A stretch of DNA of 64,000 nucleotides, taken from the NCBI RefSeq assembly GCF_002261185.1, contig NZ_NEVQ01000022.1:124001-188000 (forward strand). Reading direction: 5' to 3'. The number at the start of each line of letters is the position of its first letter. The stretch's first letter is position 1. The translations under genes were made by a program, and so were the position numbers. Source of the stretch: Bordetella genomosp. 4. Its GTDB lineage: Bacteria; Pseudomonadota; Gammaproteobacteria; Burkholderiales; Burkholderiaceae_B. Positions 44,842 through 54,601 of this stretch are shown here, piece by piece. A model generated the notes under the pieces. The model was given only the letters and a program-made list of their open reading frames with translations, had not been told where the DNA came from and ran no database searches.

Positions 44842-45795
44842 GTGAGCAAACAATTCGCTTCGCACGCTGACATGGCCGACAAGGTCGTGTCGTTCGACAA
44901 GCTGTCCGACAACGCCTATGCCTACACCGCCGAGGGCGACCCGAATACCGGCGTCATCATTGGCGACGAGGCCGTCATGGTGATCGACACCCAGGCAACT
45001 CCCGTGATGGCACAAGACGTCATCCGCCGCATCCGCGAGGTCACCGACAAGCCGATCAAATACATCCTGCTGTCGCACTACCATGCGGTGCGGGTGTTCG
45101 GCGCCTCGGCCTATAACGCACAGGAAATTCTGGCCAGCCGCGACACGTACGACCTGATTGCCGAGCGCGGCGAGCAGGACAAGGCCAGCGAAATCGGGCG
45201 GTTCCCCCGTCTGTTCCGTAATGCCGAGTCCATTCCTCCCGGCCTCGTGTGGCCCACGATGACTTTTCAAGGCGCCATGACGGTGAATCTGGGCAACCTG
45301 GAGGTCCAACTGTTGCAAGTCGGACGCGGCCACACCAAGGGTGACACCATCGCCTGGCTGCCCGAGCAAAAAATCCTGTTTGCAGGCGATCTGGTCGAAT
45401 ACCAATCCACGCCCTATTGCGGCGATGCCTATTTCCGCGACTGGCCCGGCACCTTGGATACGCTCGCGCAATTCAATGCCGAGAGAATGGTCCCCGGCCG
45501 CGGCCCCGCATTAAAAAATGCCACCGAGGTCCGGCAAGGGCTGGCGGGTACCCGCGCATTTCTGACCGATCTGTACAGTGCAGTGAACCGCGGGGTCGCC
45601 GATGGTAAAGATCTGAAGACGATCTATCGCGAGGTTTATGACTTCATGCAGCCTCGCTATAGCGACTGGGTCATCTTTGATCATTGCATGCCGTTCGATG
45701 TATCGCGCGCCTACGATGAGGCCACCGGCTACGACGATCCGCGCATCTGGACGGACAAGCGTGATATCGAGATGTGGAAACAGTTGGAAGGCTGA
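44842..45795 (+). CDS. metallo-beta-lactamase-fold hydrolase with altered metal motif
   Basis: 317 residues from GTG 44842 (AAGGAG upstream). The MBL fold is clear (TGVIIGDEAVMVIDTQATPV, GRGHTKGDTIAWLP, FAGDLVEYQ), but the signature HxHxDH reads SHYHAVRV, lacking the Asp and third His that bind the second metal. Only a one-metal or different chemistry seems possible. It precedes the FAD monooxygenase by 94 bp on the same strand, so it may process the ring-cleavage or hydroxylation product, or a lactone. The 290 bp before it hold no gene. Confidence 0.85.
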   Translation: MSKQFASHADMADKVVSFDKLSDNAYAYTAEGDPNTGVIIGDEAVMVIDTQATPVMAQDVIRRIREVTDKPIKYILLSHYHAVRVFGASAYNAQEILASRDTYDLIAERGEQDKASEIGRFPRLFRNAESIPPGLVWPTMTFQGAMTVNLGNLEVQLLQVGRGHTKGDTIAWLPEQKILFAGDLVEYQSTPYCGDAYFRDWPGTLDTLAQFNAERMVPGRGPALKNATEVRQGLAGTRAFLTDLYSAVNRGVADGKDLKTIYREVYDFMQPRYSDWVIFDHCMPFDVSRAYDEATGYDDPRIWTDKRDIEMWKQLEG

Positions 45796-45889
45796 TACTG
45801 CTGCATCGCTAGGCTCGCGCACGTCTCCCGTCAGAGGAGATGGCGACGGGCCGTGATGAGCGAAAACGCTCGTCATCAGGAGACCATGC

Positions 45890-47614
45890 GTGACCGATAT
45901 CGATTATCAGGCGTTGGAATTCGCCTATCTAAAACATTCAGATCAGACAGCTCCCGCGCCCGCATCGCATCGCGTGATCGTGGTGGGTGCCGGACCTGTC
46001 GGCCTGACGACGGCGCTGGATCTGGCGCAGCGCGGCGTATCGGTCGTCGTGCTCGACGATGATTGCAAATTATCTACCGGATCGCGCGCCATCTGTTTTG
46101 CCAAACGCACCTTGGAAATCTGGGATCGCCTGGGCATAGGCGAACGGATGACTAGCAAGGGCGTGTCGTGGAACGTCGGCAAAATATTCTTTCGCGATCA
46201 GGAGGTATGGCGTTTCGATCTGCTGCCCGAGCACGGCCATCGACGTCCGGCCTTTATCAATTTGCAGCAATACTATGTCGAAGGCTTTTTGTACGAAGCT
46301 GCTGCGGCGCATCCATTGATCGATCTGCGCTGGAAAAACAAAGTGGTGGGCGTTACGCAACAGGCGGGCGGCGTCGATTTGAGTATCGAAACGCCTGACG
46401 GCTCGTATGAACTGCATGGAGAATGGGTGGTCGCATGCGATGGCGCACGTTCGCCCATTCGCAAGCTGCTGGGCCAGGAAAGCCATGGCCGTGTTTTCAA
46501 AGACCGGTTCCTGATTGCCGACGTGAAAATGCACGCTGATTTCCCGGCCGAGCGGTGGTTCTGGTTCGATCCGCCTTTTCATCCGAATCAATCGGTGCTG
46601 CTGCATATGCAGCCTGATAATGTGTGGCGAATCGATTTTCAACTAGGATGGAATGCCGATCCCGTAGAGGCGATCAAACCCGCCAATGTCCTGCCGCGCA
46701 TCCGCGCTCTGCTGGGCGCCGAGGCACAATTTGAATTGGAATGGGCGAGTGTTTATACCTTTGCCTGCGAACGCATGGACGCGTTTCGTCACGGGCGCAT
46801 TGTGTTTGCAGGCGATGCCGCGCATCGTGTCTCGCCCTTTGGCGCACGGGGCGCAAACAGTGGTGTGCAGGACGCTGAAAACCTGGCGTGGAAATTGCAA
46901 GCGGTCGTGGCCGGCATTGCACCCGAAACCTTGATCGATACCTATGCCACAGAGCGCGAACACGCTGCTGACGAAAACCTGTTGAACTCGACGCGGTCGA
47001 CCGATTTCATTACGCCCAAGAGCGCGGCCAGCCGGCATTTCCGCAATGCGGTCTTGAACCTGGCGCGCGAGCATGCTTTCGCGCGCGGCCTGGTCAATAG
47101 CGGAAGGCTGTCATTGCCCAGCACTTATGTAGACTCGCCGCTGAATACGCGTGACGCAGATGTTGTTGAAGCGACAGGTCGCGTAGCCCCTCAGAATAAT
47201 GCCAGCGCATTTACGGGCCGCATGGTGCCGGGCGCTGTGGCGCTCGATGCGCCCGTTCGTGATGCGCAAGGCAATGAATCCTGGTGGCTATCGTATCTGG
47301 ATGGCCGCTTTGTGCTGGCGCTGTTTTGCGGCGCCGTCACGCCGGACACCGCCACGCTGGAAGCATTGCGGCGTCTGGCGCACGGCACTGTACCGGTACG
47401 CATCGTACTGATCAGCGATGGCAGCGCTGCGTTGACCGTTCCCGACGATTTCACTGTTGTGCAGGATGAGCGTGCCTGCCTGAGACAACGCTATGACGCA
47501 CGCCCTGGCACTTGCTATCTGGTGCGCCCCGATCAACACATTGCCGCACGCCGCCGCGAGTTCGACGAGACTGTCATGACCGGCGCACTGCACCGCGCCC
47601 TGGGCCGGGTTTGA
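45890..47614 (+). CDS. FAD-dependent aromatic monooxygenase (MhpA/PheA-like)
   Basis: 574 residues from GTG 45890 (CAGGAGACC upstream). The dinucleotide motif VIVVGAGPVGLTTALDLA is near residue 30, the DG motif is in WVVACDGARSPIRKLLG and the FAD ribose motif in IVFAGDAAHRVSPFGARGAN; a thioredoxin-like C-terminal domain follows. Members hydroxylate phenolic acids with NAD(P)H and O2. It is followed 12 bp later by a DUF2783 gene, a pairing seen with such enzymes. Confidence 0.9.
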   Translation: MTDIDYQALEFAYLKHSDQTAPAPASHRVIVVGAGPVGLTTALDLAQRGVSVVVLDDDCKLSTGSRAICFAKRTLEIWDRLGIGERMTSKGVSWNVGKIFFRDQEVWRFDLLPEHGHRRPAFINLQQYYVEGFLYEAAAAHPLIDLRWKNKVVGVTQQAGGVDLSIETPDGSYELHGEWVVACDGARSPIRKLLGQESHGRVFKDRFLIADVKMHADFPAERWFWFDPPFHPNQSVLLHMQPDNVWRIDFQLGWNADPVEAIKPANVLPRIRALLGAEAQFELEWASVYTFACERMDAFRHGRIVFAGDAAHRVSPFGARGANSGVQDAENLAWKLQAVVAGIAPETLIDTYATEREHAADENLLNSTRSTDFITPKSAASRHFRNAVLNLAREHAFARGLVNSGRLSLPSTYVDSPLNTRDADVVEATGRVAPQNNASAFTGRMVPGAVALDAPVRDAQGNESWWLSYLDGRFVLALFCGAVTPDTATLEALRRLAHGTVPVRIVLISDGSAALTVPDDFTVVQDERACLRQRYDARPGTCYLVRPDQHIAARRREFDETVMTGALHRALGRV

Positions 47615-47626
47615 AGGAGTTCCGCC

Positions 47627-47824
47627 ATGCCCCTCATTGTTGAACCCAACTTAGCCGTTCCGGATGCTTTTTACGAGACGCTGATCGATGCGCATAGCGG
47701 CCTGACGGACGAACAAAGTGCGGAAATGAATGCTGCGCTGATTCTGCTGTTGGCCAATCATATTGGCGATATGGAGATCATCCGCGAGGCACTGCAGCGA
47801 GCACGTCAGTCGGTGCAACCTTGA
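47627..47824 (+). CDS. DUF2783-family small protein
   Basis: 65 residues (LTDEQSAEMNAALILLLANH, IGDMEIIREALQRAR), matching the DUF2783 pattern. The ATG at 47627 follows GAAGGAGTTCCGCC. Function is unknown; the gene regularly follows FAD monooxygenases and may stabilise or regulate them (inference). It ends the plus-strand operon, 47 bp before the convergent LysR gene. Confidence 0.8.
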   Translation: MPLIVEPNLAVPDAFYETLIDAHSGLTDEQSAEMNAALILLLANHIGDMEIIREALQRARQSVQP

Positions 47825-47870
47825 TCCCCGCGGCTGGATCCGCCGGCACGGGGGTCCGGCCAGTCCGGCT

Positions 47871-48767
47871 CTAGGCGTCGTCGAAACATGCCAGCAAGGC
47901 TTTGACCCGCGCACTGCGGCCTTTGCGGCCCGGCACCAGCAATATGACCGGGGCGGATTCTAATTGCCACGTCGGTAATACGCGCACCAGCGTGCCACGC
48001 GCCACGGCGGCCTCGGCATCCCATTGCGAGCGCACCACCATACCCAGTCCCTGCTCGGCCCAGGCTCGCGCCACATTGCCGTCGTTAGAAACGTAGGCGG
48101 CTGTCACCCGCACCGTCTCAAAAGCCTTTTGCCCCGCCGTGCGCCGCCCCGGCCGGCGAAACCGCCACAAGGTGACATCCTCGTCATTTTCACGGATACA
48201 GATACAGCGATGATGCAGCAGATCGCGTGGCTCGCGCGGCATGCCGAACTCTTGCAAGTATTGCGGGCTGGCGCACAGCCAGCGCTCGTTGGCAGCCAGG
48301 CGCCGTGCTACCCACGACGAGTCTCGCACCGCGCCGATATGCACGACGGCGTCGGCGTCGTGATGGTCCGGCCAAGGAGTCTCGCGCAGATCCAGTTGCA
48401 CCCGCAAGCCCGGATAGCGCTGTGCCAGGCGCGCCAGCACCGGCGCAATGTGGCGCCGTCCATAACCGAATGGCGCGGCAATCCGCAGTGTGCCGGTCAG
48501 GCTGTTGTCGTCGCGCTGTAGCGACTCTGGCAACGCCTGCAATTGAGCCAGCAGGACTGAGGCTTCCGCAGCAAAGCGCTCGCCAGCGGGCGTCAGGCTC
48601 AGACGGCGCGCGGTGCGCACTGCCAGCGCCAGGCCCAGCGTAGTCTCCAGTTTGCGCAGCCGCATCGACAGTGCGGGTGGCGTCACGTTCAACGCGCGAG
48701 CCGCCCCGCTCAGCGACGGCGCCTGGGCCAACGCTGCGATGAGCTCTAAATCCTCGACCCTGACCAT
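47871..48767 (-). CDS. LysR-family transcriptional regulator
   Basis: 298 residues. HTH region ALAQAPSLSGAARALNVTPP followed by ALSMRLRKLETTLGL; the effector domain resembles the TtdR/DmlR-like group (LQLDLRETPWPDHHDADAVV). It is divergent from the HAD-Bug-aldolase-RidA operon (96-bp gap), its probable target. Confidence 0.9.
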   Translation of the reverse strand: MVRVEDLELIAALAQAPSLSGAARALNVTPPALSMRLRKLETTLGLALAVRTARRLSLTPAGERFAAEASVLLAQLQALPESLQRDDNSLTGTLRIAAPFGYGRRHIAPVLARLAQRYPGLRVQLDLRETPWPDHHDADAVVHIGAVRDSSWVARRLAANERWLCASPQYLQEFGMPREPRDLLHHRCICIRENDEDVTLWRFRRPGRRTAGQKAFETVRVTAAYVSNDGNVARAWAEQGLGMVVRSQWDAEAAVARGTLVRVLPTWQLESAPVILLVPGRKGRSARVKALLACFDDA

Positions 48768-48785
48768 TCAGCTCAGCTTAACGAT

Positions 48786-48798
48786 TGATGAAGAATCA
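48786..48798. promoter_or_regulatory. candidate LysR-type site
   Basis: TGAT-GAAGA-ATCA, a 4-bp inverted repeat with a 5-nt spacer in an AT-rich patch between the divergent LysR and HAD genes. A plausible regulator site, by position and symmetry only. Confidence 0.35.
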
Positions 48799-48863
48799 TT
48801 AAATCACAACAGGGTCTGTCTCGCCTATAGTCCTCGCATTGCTCATCGACCTCGGAGTTTTTC

Positions 48864-49541
48864 ATGTCTGCTGCACCTGTTTCGTATCCACGTGCCGTGC
48901 TGTTCGACCTGCTCACGGCGCTGCTCGATTCCTGGACCGTCTGGAATGCCGCTGCGGGCTCTGAGTCAGTCGGGCGAGCCTGGCGCGCCGAGTACCTGCG
49001 CCTGACCTATGGCTGCGGGCGCTACGTGCCATACGAGCAATTGGTGCGCGATGCCGCGCGCGCTGTGGGTTTGGCTGAGGCCGCGCCCGCCGCGCTGGAG
49101 GCGGGTTGGGACAACCTGCCCCCATGGGACGGTGCGCGTACGCTGCTGCAGGCATTGCGTCCGCACTGCCGCCTGGCCGTCGTGACGAATTGCTCGCAGC
49201 GGCTCGGTGAGCGCGCCGCTGCGCTGTTGGGCATCGAATGGGATGCGGTCGTGACTTCCGAGCAAGCCGGCTACTACAAGCCAGACCCCCGGCCCTATCA
49301 GATGGCGCTGGACATCCTGAACGTGAAGCCCGCCGACGCAGCATTCGTGGCGGGCTCCGGATACGACCTGTTCGGCACCTCGCGGGTAGGTTTGCGTACT
49401 TATTGGCACAACCGCGTCGGTCTGGCCTTGCCTGATGGGGCGCCGCAACCCGACATGCAGTCGCCCACGCTGCAAACCGCCTTGCCGTGGCTGCAGACTT
49501 TCCAGGCCACCGCGACAGAACACGCCGGAGATCGCTCATGA
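48864..49541 (+). CDS. HAD-superfamily hydrolase (haloacid dehalogenase type II-like)
   Basis: 225 residues. Motif I is VLFDLLTALLDSW (Asp nucleophile, no second Asp, as in haloacid dehalogenases), motif II VVTNCSQ, motif III YYKPDPRPY (Lys) and motif IV VAGSGYDLFGT. It may dehalogenate a 2-halo acid or dephosphorylate a small metabolite. It overlaps the Bug receptor gene (ATGA) and heads a four-gene operon with a D-amino-acid-type PLP enzyme and RidA. Confidence 0.85.
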   Translation: MSAAPVSYPRAVLFDLLTALLDSWTVWNAAAGSESVGRAWRAEYLRLTYGCGRYVPYEQLVRDAARAVGLAEAAPAALEAGWDNLPPWDGARTLLQALRPHCRLAVVTNCSQRLGERAAALLGIEWDAVVTSEQAGYYKPDPRPYQMALDILNVKPADAAFVAGSGYDLFGTSRVGLRTYWHNRVGLALPDGAPQPDMQSPTLQTALPWLQTFQATATEHAGDRS

Positions 49542-50530
49542 ACCGGCTCCAACGCCTGGTGCTGCGACTGACTGCACTGTCTGGTTTGGCCTTGCTCGCG
49601 CTGCCCGCAAGCGCGCAGCAAGCCGATTATCCGCAGCGTCCCATCACACTGGTGGTGCCGTTCCCGGCGGGCGGCCCCAGCGATGCGCTAGCGCGCGGCT
49701 TTGCCCAACAGATGGGTGCACGATTGGGGCAATCTGTCGTGGTGGAAAATGTCGGCGGCGCGGGCGGTACCATCGGTCTGCAGCGCGTAGCCCGCTCCGC
49801 CGCCGATGGCTATACGCTCGCCTTCGGCACGCTGGGCACTCACGTGGCCAATGCAGCCGTCTATCCCAAACTACCCTACGACCCGGTGGCCGACTTTCAG
49901 CCAATAGGGTTGGCTGGGTCGGCGCCCATGCTGCTGTTGGCTCGCGCCGATTTCCCCGCCAACGACTTGAAGCAGTTTGCTGCCTGGCTGACCGCCCGGG
50001 GCAGGCAAGCCACCTATGGCAGCGCCGGCATAGGATCGATTTCGCACTACGGCTGCGTGTTGCTGCTGGCCGCGCTCAAGCAGTCGGCCACACATGTCCC
50101 ATACCGCGGCGTGGCGCCAGCCATTAGCGATCTGATGGGTGGGCAGACTGACTTCATGTGCGACCAGACCACCACATCGCTGCCGCAAATCGCAGGCGGC
50201 AAGCTCAAAGCCATTGCGGTACTCTCGAACGCGCGGCTGGCACAGTTGCCCGGCGTCGGCACTGCAGCCGAAGCCGGCTACGCGCTGGACGTACGCTCAT
50301 GGAATGCGATCTTCGCGCCGCGCGGCACGCCCGAGTCCGCCATGGCGCCACTGCGCCAAGCTTTGCAGGCAGCCGCAGCCGATGCGAAATTCGGCAGCCA
50401 GATGCACGCGGTAGGCGTGGACCTGCCGCAAAATGACGCGGCTCAGCCACAAGCGGTGACGACACTGATCGAGCACGGCCTGCGCGAAGATGTACCCGCT
50501 TTGCAAGCCAAGCAAGAATTTCTAGACTGA
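49538..50530 (+). CDS. Bug-family tripartite tricarboxylate transporter receptor
   Basis: 330 residues from ATG 49538 (GGAG upstream, ATGA overlap with the HAD gene). Signal peptide MNRLQRLVLRLTALSGLALL... ending ASAQQ. Bug motifs are VVPFPAGGPSDALARGFA, VVVENVGGAGGTIGLQ and VPYRGVAPAISDLMGGQTD. It is probably the receptor for the carboxylate handled by the operon. Confidence 0.92.
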   Translation: MNRLQRLVLRLTALSGLALLALPASAQQADYPQRPITLVVPFPAGGPSDALARGFAQQMGARLGQSVVVENVGGAGGTIGLQRVARSAADGYTLAFGTLGTHVANAAVYPKLPYDPVADFQPIGLAGSAPMLLLARADFPANDLKQFAAWLTARGRQATYGSAGIGSISHYGCVLLLAALKQSATHVPYRGVAPAISDLMGGQTDFMCDQTTTSLPQIAGGKLKAIAVLSNARLAQLPGVGTAAEAGYALDVRSWNAIFAPRGTPESAMAPLRQALQAAAADAKFGSQMHAVGVDLPQNDAAQPQAVTTLIEHGLREDVPALQAKQEFLD

Positions 50531-50559
50531 AGCGCTCCGCGCCACGATACGTATAACTT

Positions 50560-51705
50560 ATGCCCCATTCCGTTCATCCCCTCTCCTCCCTGGACACGCC
50601 TGCCGCCATCGTCGACGTAGCGCGCATGCAGGCCAACATCAGCCGTATGCAGCAACGCATGGACACGCTGGGCGTAGCCCTGCGACCGCACGTCAAGACC
50701 AGCAAATGCATACCGGTCGCTCAGGCACAACTGGCTGCTGGTGCGCGCGGCGTGACCGTGTCCACGCTGAAAGAAGCCGAGCAGTTTTTCGAGGCCGGCG
50801 TCACCGACATTCTGTACGCCGTGGGCATGGCCGAACACCGCCTGCCGGCTGCGCTGGCGCTGCGTCAGCGCGGCTGCGATCTGAAGATCATCACCGACAA
50901 TGCCTTGTCCGCACGGGCTATCGCGGCCTTCGGGCGCACGCACGGTGAACATTTCGAAGTCTGGATCGAAATCGACACGGATGGCCATCGCTCCGGCATC
51001 AAGCCGGAAGACGCCGCGCTGCTGGAGGTGGGCACGGCGTTGCACGAAGGCGGCATGCAGTTGGGCGGGGTCTTGACCCACGCAGGTTCCAGCTATGAGC
51101 TGGACACGCCATCCGCACTGGAGGCCATGGCCGAGCAGGAGCGCGCGGGCTGCGTGCGCGCCGCCGAACGCCTGCGCGCCGCCGGTCTGCCCTGCCCCGT
51201 GGTCAGCGTGGGCTCGACACCGACCGCACTGTCGGCCACGCAGCTGCAAGGCGTGACTGAAGTGCGCGCCGGTGTCTATGTCTTTTTCGACCTGGTGATG
51301 CACAACATCGGCGTATGCCGCACCGACGAACTGGCGCTCAGCGTGTTGACCACAGTGATCGGCCATCAGACTGAAAAAGGCTGGGTCATCGTCGATGCCG
51401 GCTGGATGGCGATGAGCCGCGACCAAGGCACGCGCAAGCAGAAGCACGATTTCGGCTACGGCCAGGTATGCACGCTCGATGGCGAACCGCTGCCCGGCTA
51501 TACGGTCATCGGCGCCAATCAAGAGCACGGCATTGTGGCAGCCGCTACATCGGCAGGCACGGACGTCGCGGCGCAGTTCCCGATCGGCACGCGCCTGCGC
51601 ATCCTGCCCAACCACGCCTGCGCTACCGGCGCGCAATTCCCGCAATACCATGCCTTGTCGCCTGACGGCGGTCTGCAGGCCTGGGATCGCGCACACGGTT
51701 GGTGA
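50560..51705 (+). CDS. D-threonine aldolase/DSD1-like PLP enzyme (alanine racemase N-terminal fold)
   Basis: 381 residues. The PLP lysine is in LRPHVKTSKCIP, followed by VSTLKEAEQFFEAGVTDILY. The metal-binding C-terminal motif PNHACAT is that of D-threonine aldolase and D-serine dehydratase (DSD1) enzymes, which act on beta-hydroxy-D-amino acids. Products would be glycine plus aldehyde, or an enamine/imine; the RidA protein encoded next fits the latter. Confidence 0.88.
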   Translation: MPHSVHPLSSLDTPAAIVDVARMQANISRMQQRMDTLGVALRPHVKTSKCIPVAQAQLAAGARGVTVSTLKEAEQFFEAGVTDILYAVGMAEHRLPAALALRQRGCDLKIITDNALSARAIAAFGRTHGEHFEVWIEIDTDGHRSGIKPEDAALLEVGTALHEGGMQLGGVLTHAGSSYELDTPSALEAMAEQERAGCVRAAERLRAAGLPCPVVSVGSTPTALSATQLQGVTEVRAGVYVFFDLVMHNIGVCRTDELALSVLTTVIGHQTEKGWVIVDAGWMAMSRDQGTRKQKHDFGYGQVCTLDGEPLPGYTVIGANQEHGIVAAATSAGTDVAAQFPIGTRLRILPNHACATGAQFPQYHALSPDGGLQAWDRAHGW

Positions 51706-51710
51706 ACGCC

Positions 51711-52172
51711 ATGTCCGCGACCATCGATGCGGCCGGCGGGCTGCCGCGCATTATCCCTCTACCCGACACCTCTACCATGCCGCTACCCGACACCGCTATT
51801 CAGTATGTCTCGCCCTCCACGCTGGCCACACCCGGTGGCCACTACAGCCATGCCTGCGTCGCTAACGGCATGGTCTATGTGTCGGGCCAATTGCCGATCC
51901 GGCACGATGGCGTGAAACTGACTGAGTCCTCGTTCGAGGACCAGGCACGCCAGGTCCTGGCCAATGTCGCTGCCGCATTGGAGGCGGCCGGCAGCGGCAT
52001 CGACCGCCTGGTACAGGTACGGGTATATATCGACAGTGTCGAGCACTGGCCGGCCTTCAATGCGGTGTATGCCGAGTGGGCAGGAACGGCGCGGCCAGCG
52101 CGCGCCATCGTGCCCACCGGTCCGCTGCATCATGGCTTCAAAGTCGAAGTGGAAGCTGTCGCCAAAGCCTGA
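51711..52172 (+). CDS. RidA-family (YjgF) imine/enamine deaminase
   Basis: 153 residues from ATG 51711. The conserved core GGHYSHACVANGMVYVSGQLP, FEDQARQVLANVAAALEAAG and VRVYIDSVEHWPAFNAVYAE is RidA-like, and RPARAIVPTGPLHHG contains the arginine that contacts the carboxylate. The ~35-residue N-terminal extension holds an in-frame duplication of eight codons (PLPDTSTM / PLPDTAIQ) with an exact 12-bp repeat at 51759 and 51783. An internal ATG at 51777 would give the usual RidA length. It probably clears the reactive imine made by the upstream PLP enzyme. Confidence 0.88.
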   Translation: MSATIDAAGGLPRIIPLPDTSTMPLPDTAIQYVSPSTLATPGGHYSHACVANGMVYVSGQLPIRHDGVKLTESSFEDQARQVLANVAAALEAAGSGIDRLVQVRVYIDSVEHWPAFNAVYAEWAGTARPARAIVPTGPLHHGFKVEVEAVAKA

Positions 52173-52186
52173 ATGCGCCCGCAGAC

Positions 52187-53095
52187 TCAGGACGCATCGG
52201 CGAAAGTATTGATCGTCATCGCGCGCAGCCATTGGTTGCCGCCATCACGATGAAAGCGCCGATGCCAATAGAGATTGGTCTGCAATGCCGGTACACGCAG
52301 TGGTGGCTTCAGGAGCCCGAGTTGAAAATGTGTGGCCACCGTGTCGGCCAGCTTTTTAGGCACTGTTGCGAGCAAGTCGGTCGTGCTCACGATATAGGGC
52401 ACGGCCGAAAAATGCGGCACGCTGAAATGGGCATCCAGCGCCACCCCAGCCTTTTCCAACGACTGATTCACCTGACCATACGGCGCCGCATGCGACACGA
52501 CCAGATGCCGCTCGGCGCGAAACGCCTTCAGACCCATCCCCTCGTGCGCGGTGGGATGGCCACGCCGAAAGAGCGTCGCGTAACCCTGGCGAAACAACAT
52601 GCGCTGCATAAACCCGCTGCCCAGGTCTTCGAATGCGCCTATCGCCAGATCCACGCGGCCCGCGTCCATTTCTCTACGCAAATCCGCGCCCGACAGCCGC
52701 AGCGAATCAATACGCACACCCGGCGCGTGATGCGCACATTGCTCCATCAGCCTGGGCATGAAGTGAATCTCGCCCACGTCTGACATGGCAATACGAAAAC
52801 GCCGCTGACTGTCGGCCGCGCGGAAATCGTGTGTCGCATCCAGCGTGTGCGACAACAGCGCCAGCGCCTCGCCCACAGGCCCGCCCAATCGTTCTGCCTG
52901 AGGGGTGGGCTGCATGCCGTGCGCAGTGCGCACGAACAACTCATCGCCCAGCACCGTACGCAAACGTCGCAATGCATTGCTGACCGCGGGCTGAGACAGA
53001 TCGAGCCGTCGGGCGACAGCCGAAATATTGCGTTCCTCCAGCAGATGCTGAAACACTACCAGCAGGTTCAGATCGATATTGCGCAATTCCGCCAT
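52187..53095 (-). CDS. LysR-family transcriptional regulator
   Basis: 302 residues from ATG 53095 (CAAGGAAAACC upstream). [23 protein letters not shown] then [16 protein letters not shown], of the NahR/NodD-like group. Divergent from hmgA with a 190-bp AT-rich gap, so it is the likely regulator of homogentisate degradation. Confidence 0.9.
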   Translation of the reverse strand: MAELRNIDLNLLVVFQHLLEERNISAVARRLDLSQPAVSNALRRLRTVLGDELFVRTAHGMQPTPQAERLGGPVGEALALLSHTLDATHDFRAADSQRRFRIAMSDVGEIHFMPRLMEQCAHHAPGVRIDSLRLSGADLRREMDAGRVDLAIGAFEDLGSGFMQRMLFRQGYATLFRRGHPTAHEGMGLKAFRAERHLVVSHAAPYGQVNQSLEKAGVALDAHFSVPHFSAVPYIVSTTDLLATVPKKLADTVATHFQLGLLKPPLRVPALQTNLYWHRRFHRDGGNQWLRAMTINTFADAS

Positions 53096-53285
53096 GGTTT
53101 TCCTTGAGGAGGCCTTCACCGCGCCGTCATTCGACGATAGTACCAATATTCACAAAATTTATAGTCGATATTTTTCTATTCCCGTAGCCACGCCCCAACT
53201 TTTTGCCGACAATGAGATCTGCATCACGGCGCCACCCGGCCACTCACAGACGGCCAACCCATACGTGCGCCAGGAGACTCACATC

Positions 53286-54587
53286 ATGTCCTTGCAATAC
53301 CAATCAGGCTTTGGCAACGACTGGGCCACGGAAGCCTTGCCCGGCGCATTGCCGGTCGGCCGCAACTCCCCGCAGCGTTGCCCTTATGGCCTCTATGCCG
53401 AGCAATTGTCAGGCACGGCCTTTACCGCCCCGCGCGCCGAAAACCGCCGTTCATGGCTGTATCGCATCCGTCCCGGGGCACAGCACCTGCCATTTGAGCC
53501 GTTCGGCTCAGCCTCACGCTGGCTCAGCGACTTTGGCACAGGTCCAGTCACGCCCAATCAGTTGCGCTGGAGCCCTCTGGCCATTCCTGACAGCCCTACC
53601 GACTTTATCGAAGGCGTACAAACCTGGGGCGGCAACGGATCTCCGGGCGAGCAAAGCGGTGTCGGTATTCATCTGTATACGGCCAACCGCTCCATGCAAG
53701 GGCGTTTTTTCTATAACGCCGACGGCGAGCTCCTGATCGTGCCGCAACAAGGGCGGCTGCGGCTGGTCACAGAACTGGGCATCATCGAACTCGAACCCCA
53801 GGAGATCGCCGTCATCCCGCGAGGCGTGCGCCTGCGTGTGGAGCTGCCCGATGGCCAGGCTCGCGGCTATATGCTGGAGAACTTTGGCGCGGCGCTGCGC
53901 CTGCCGGAACTCGGACCGCTGGGATCGAATTGCCTTGCCAACGCTCGTGATTTCCAGACGCCTGTGGCCTGGTACGAGGATGTGGAGGGCGACTTCGAAC
54001 TGATCGCCAAATTCACCGGCGGATTCTGGCGCGCCAAGATCGACCATTCCCCGCTGGACGTCGTCGCCTGGCATGGCACCCATGCCCCGTATAAATACGA
54101 TCTGCGTCGCTTCAACACCGTGGGCTCGATCAGTTTCGATCATCCGGACCCTTCGATTTTTACCGTCCTGACCGCACCGTCCGATACCCCGGGCACTGCC
54201 AACATGGACTTTGCCATTTTTCCGCCGCGCGTGCTGGCCATGGAAGACACGTTCCGTCCACCCTGGTTTCACCGCAACGTCGCCAGCGAATTCATGGGAT
54301 TGATCCACGGCGTCTACGACGCCAAGGCCGAAGGCTTCGCGCCCGGCGGCGCGAGCCTGCACAACTGCATGAGCGGTCACGGTCCGGATGCGGAAACCTT
54401 TGAAAAAGCCAGCGTCGCCGACACCAAACAAGCGCATTACATCCGCGATACGATGGCCTTCATGTTCGAAACACGCCGCGTCATCCGGCCTACCGGCCAA
54501 GCGCTGGCCTGCGCCGAGCTGCAAAGCGACTACTACCAATGCTGGCAAGGCCTGAAAAAACACTTCACGCCTTCCACCCCTAACTGA
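53286..54587 (+). CDS. hmgA: homogentisate 1,2-dioxygenase
   Basis: 433 residues from ATG 53286 (AGGAGACTCACATC upstream). It opens the ring of homogentisate to maleylacetoacetate in tyrosine breakdown. The N-terminus [20 protein letters not shown] is diagnostic. Fe(II) ligands are expected in the C-terminal third: [20 protein letters not shown], and [15 protein letters not shown]. The fumarylacetoacetase gene follows after 14 bp; no maleylacetoacetate isomerase gene is present here. Confidence 0.96.
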   Translation: MSLQYQSGFGNDWATEALPGALPVGRNSPQRCPYGLYAEQLSGTAFTAPRAENRRSWLYRIRPGAQHLPFEPFGSASRWLSDFGTGPVTPNQLRWSPLAIPDSPTDFIEGVQTWGGNGSPGEQSGVGIHLYTANRSMQGRFFYNADGELLIVPQQGRLRLVTELGIIELEPQEIAVIPRGVRLRVELPDGQARGYMLENFGAALRLPELGPLGSNCLANARDFQTPVAWYEDVEGDFELIAKFTGGFWRAKIDHSPLDVVAWHGTHAPYKYDLRRFNTVGSISFDHPDPSIFTVLTAPSDTPGTANMDFAIFPPRVLAMEDTFRPPWFHRNVASEFMGLIHGVYDAKAEGFAPGGASLHNCMSGHGPDAETFEKASVADTKQAHYIRDTMAFMFETRRVIRPTGQALACAELQSDYYQCWQGLKKHFTPSTPN

Positions 54588-54601
54588 TTGATACGACGCC
54601 C

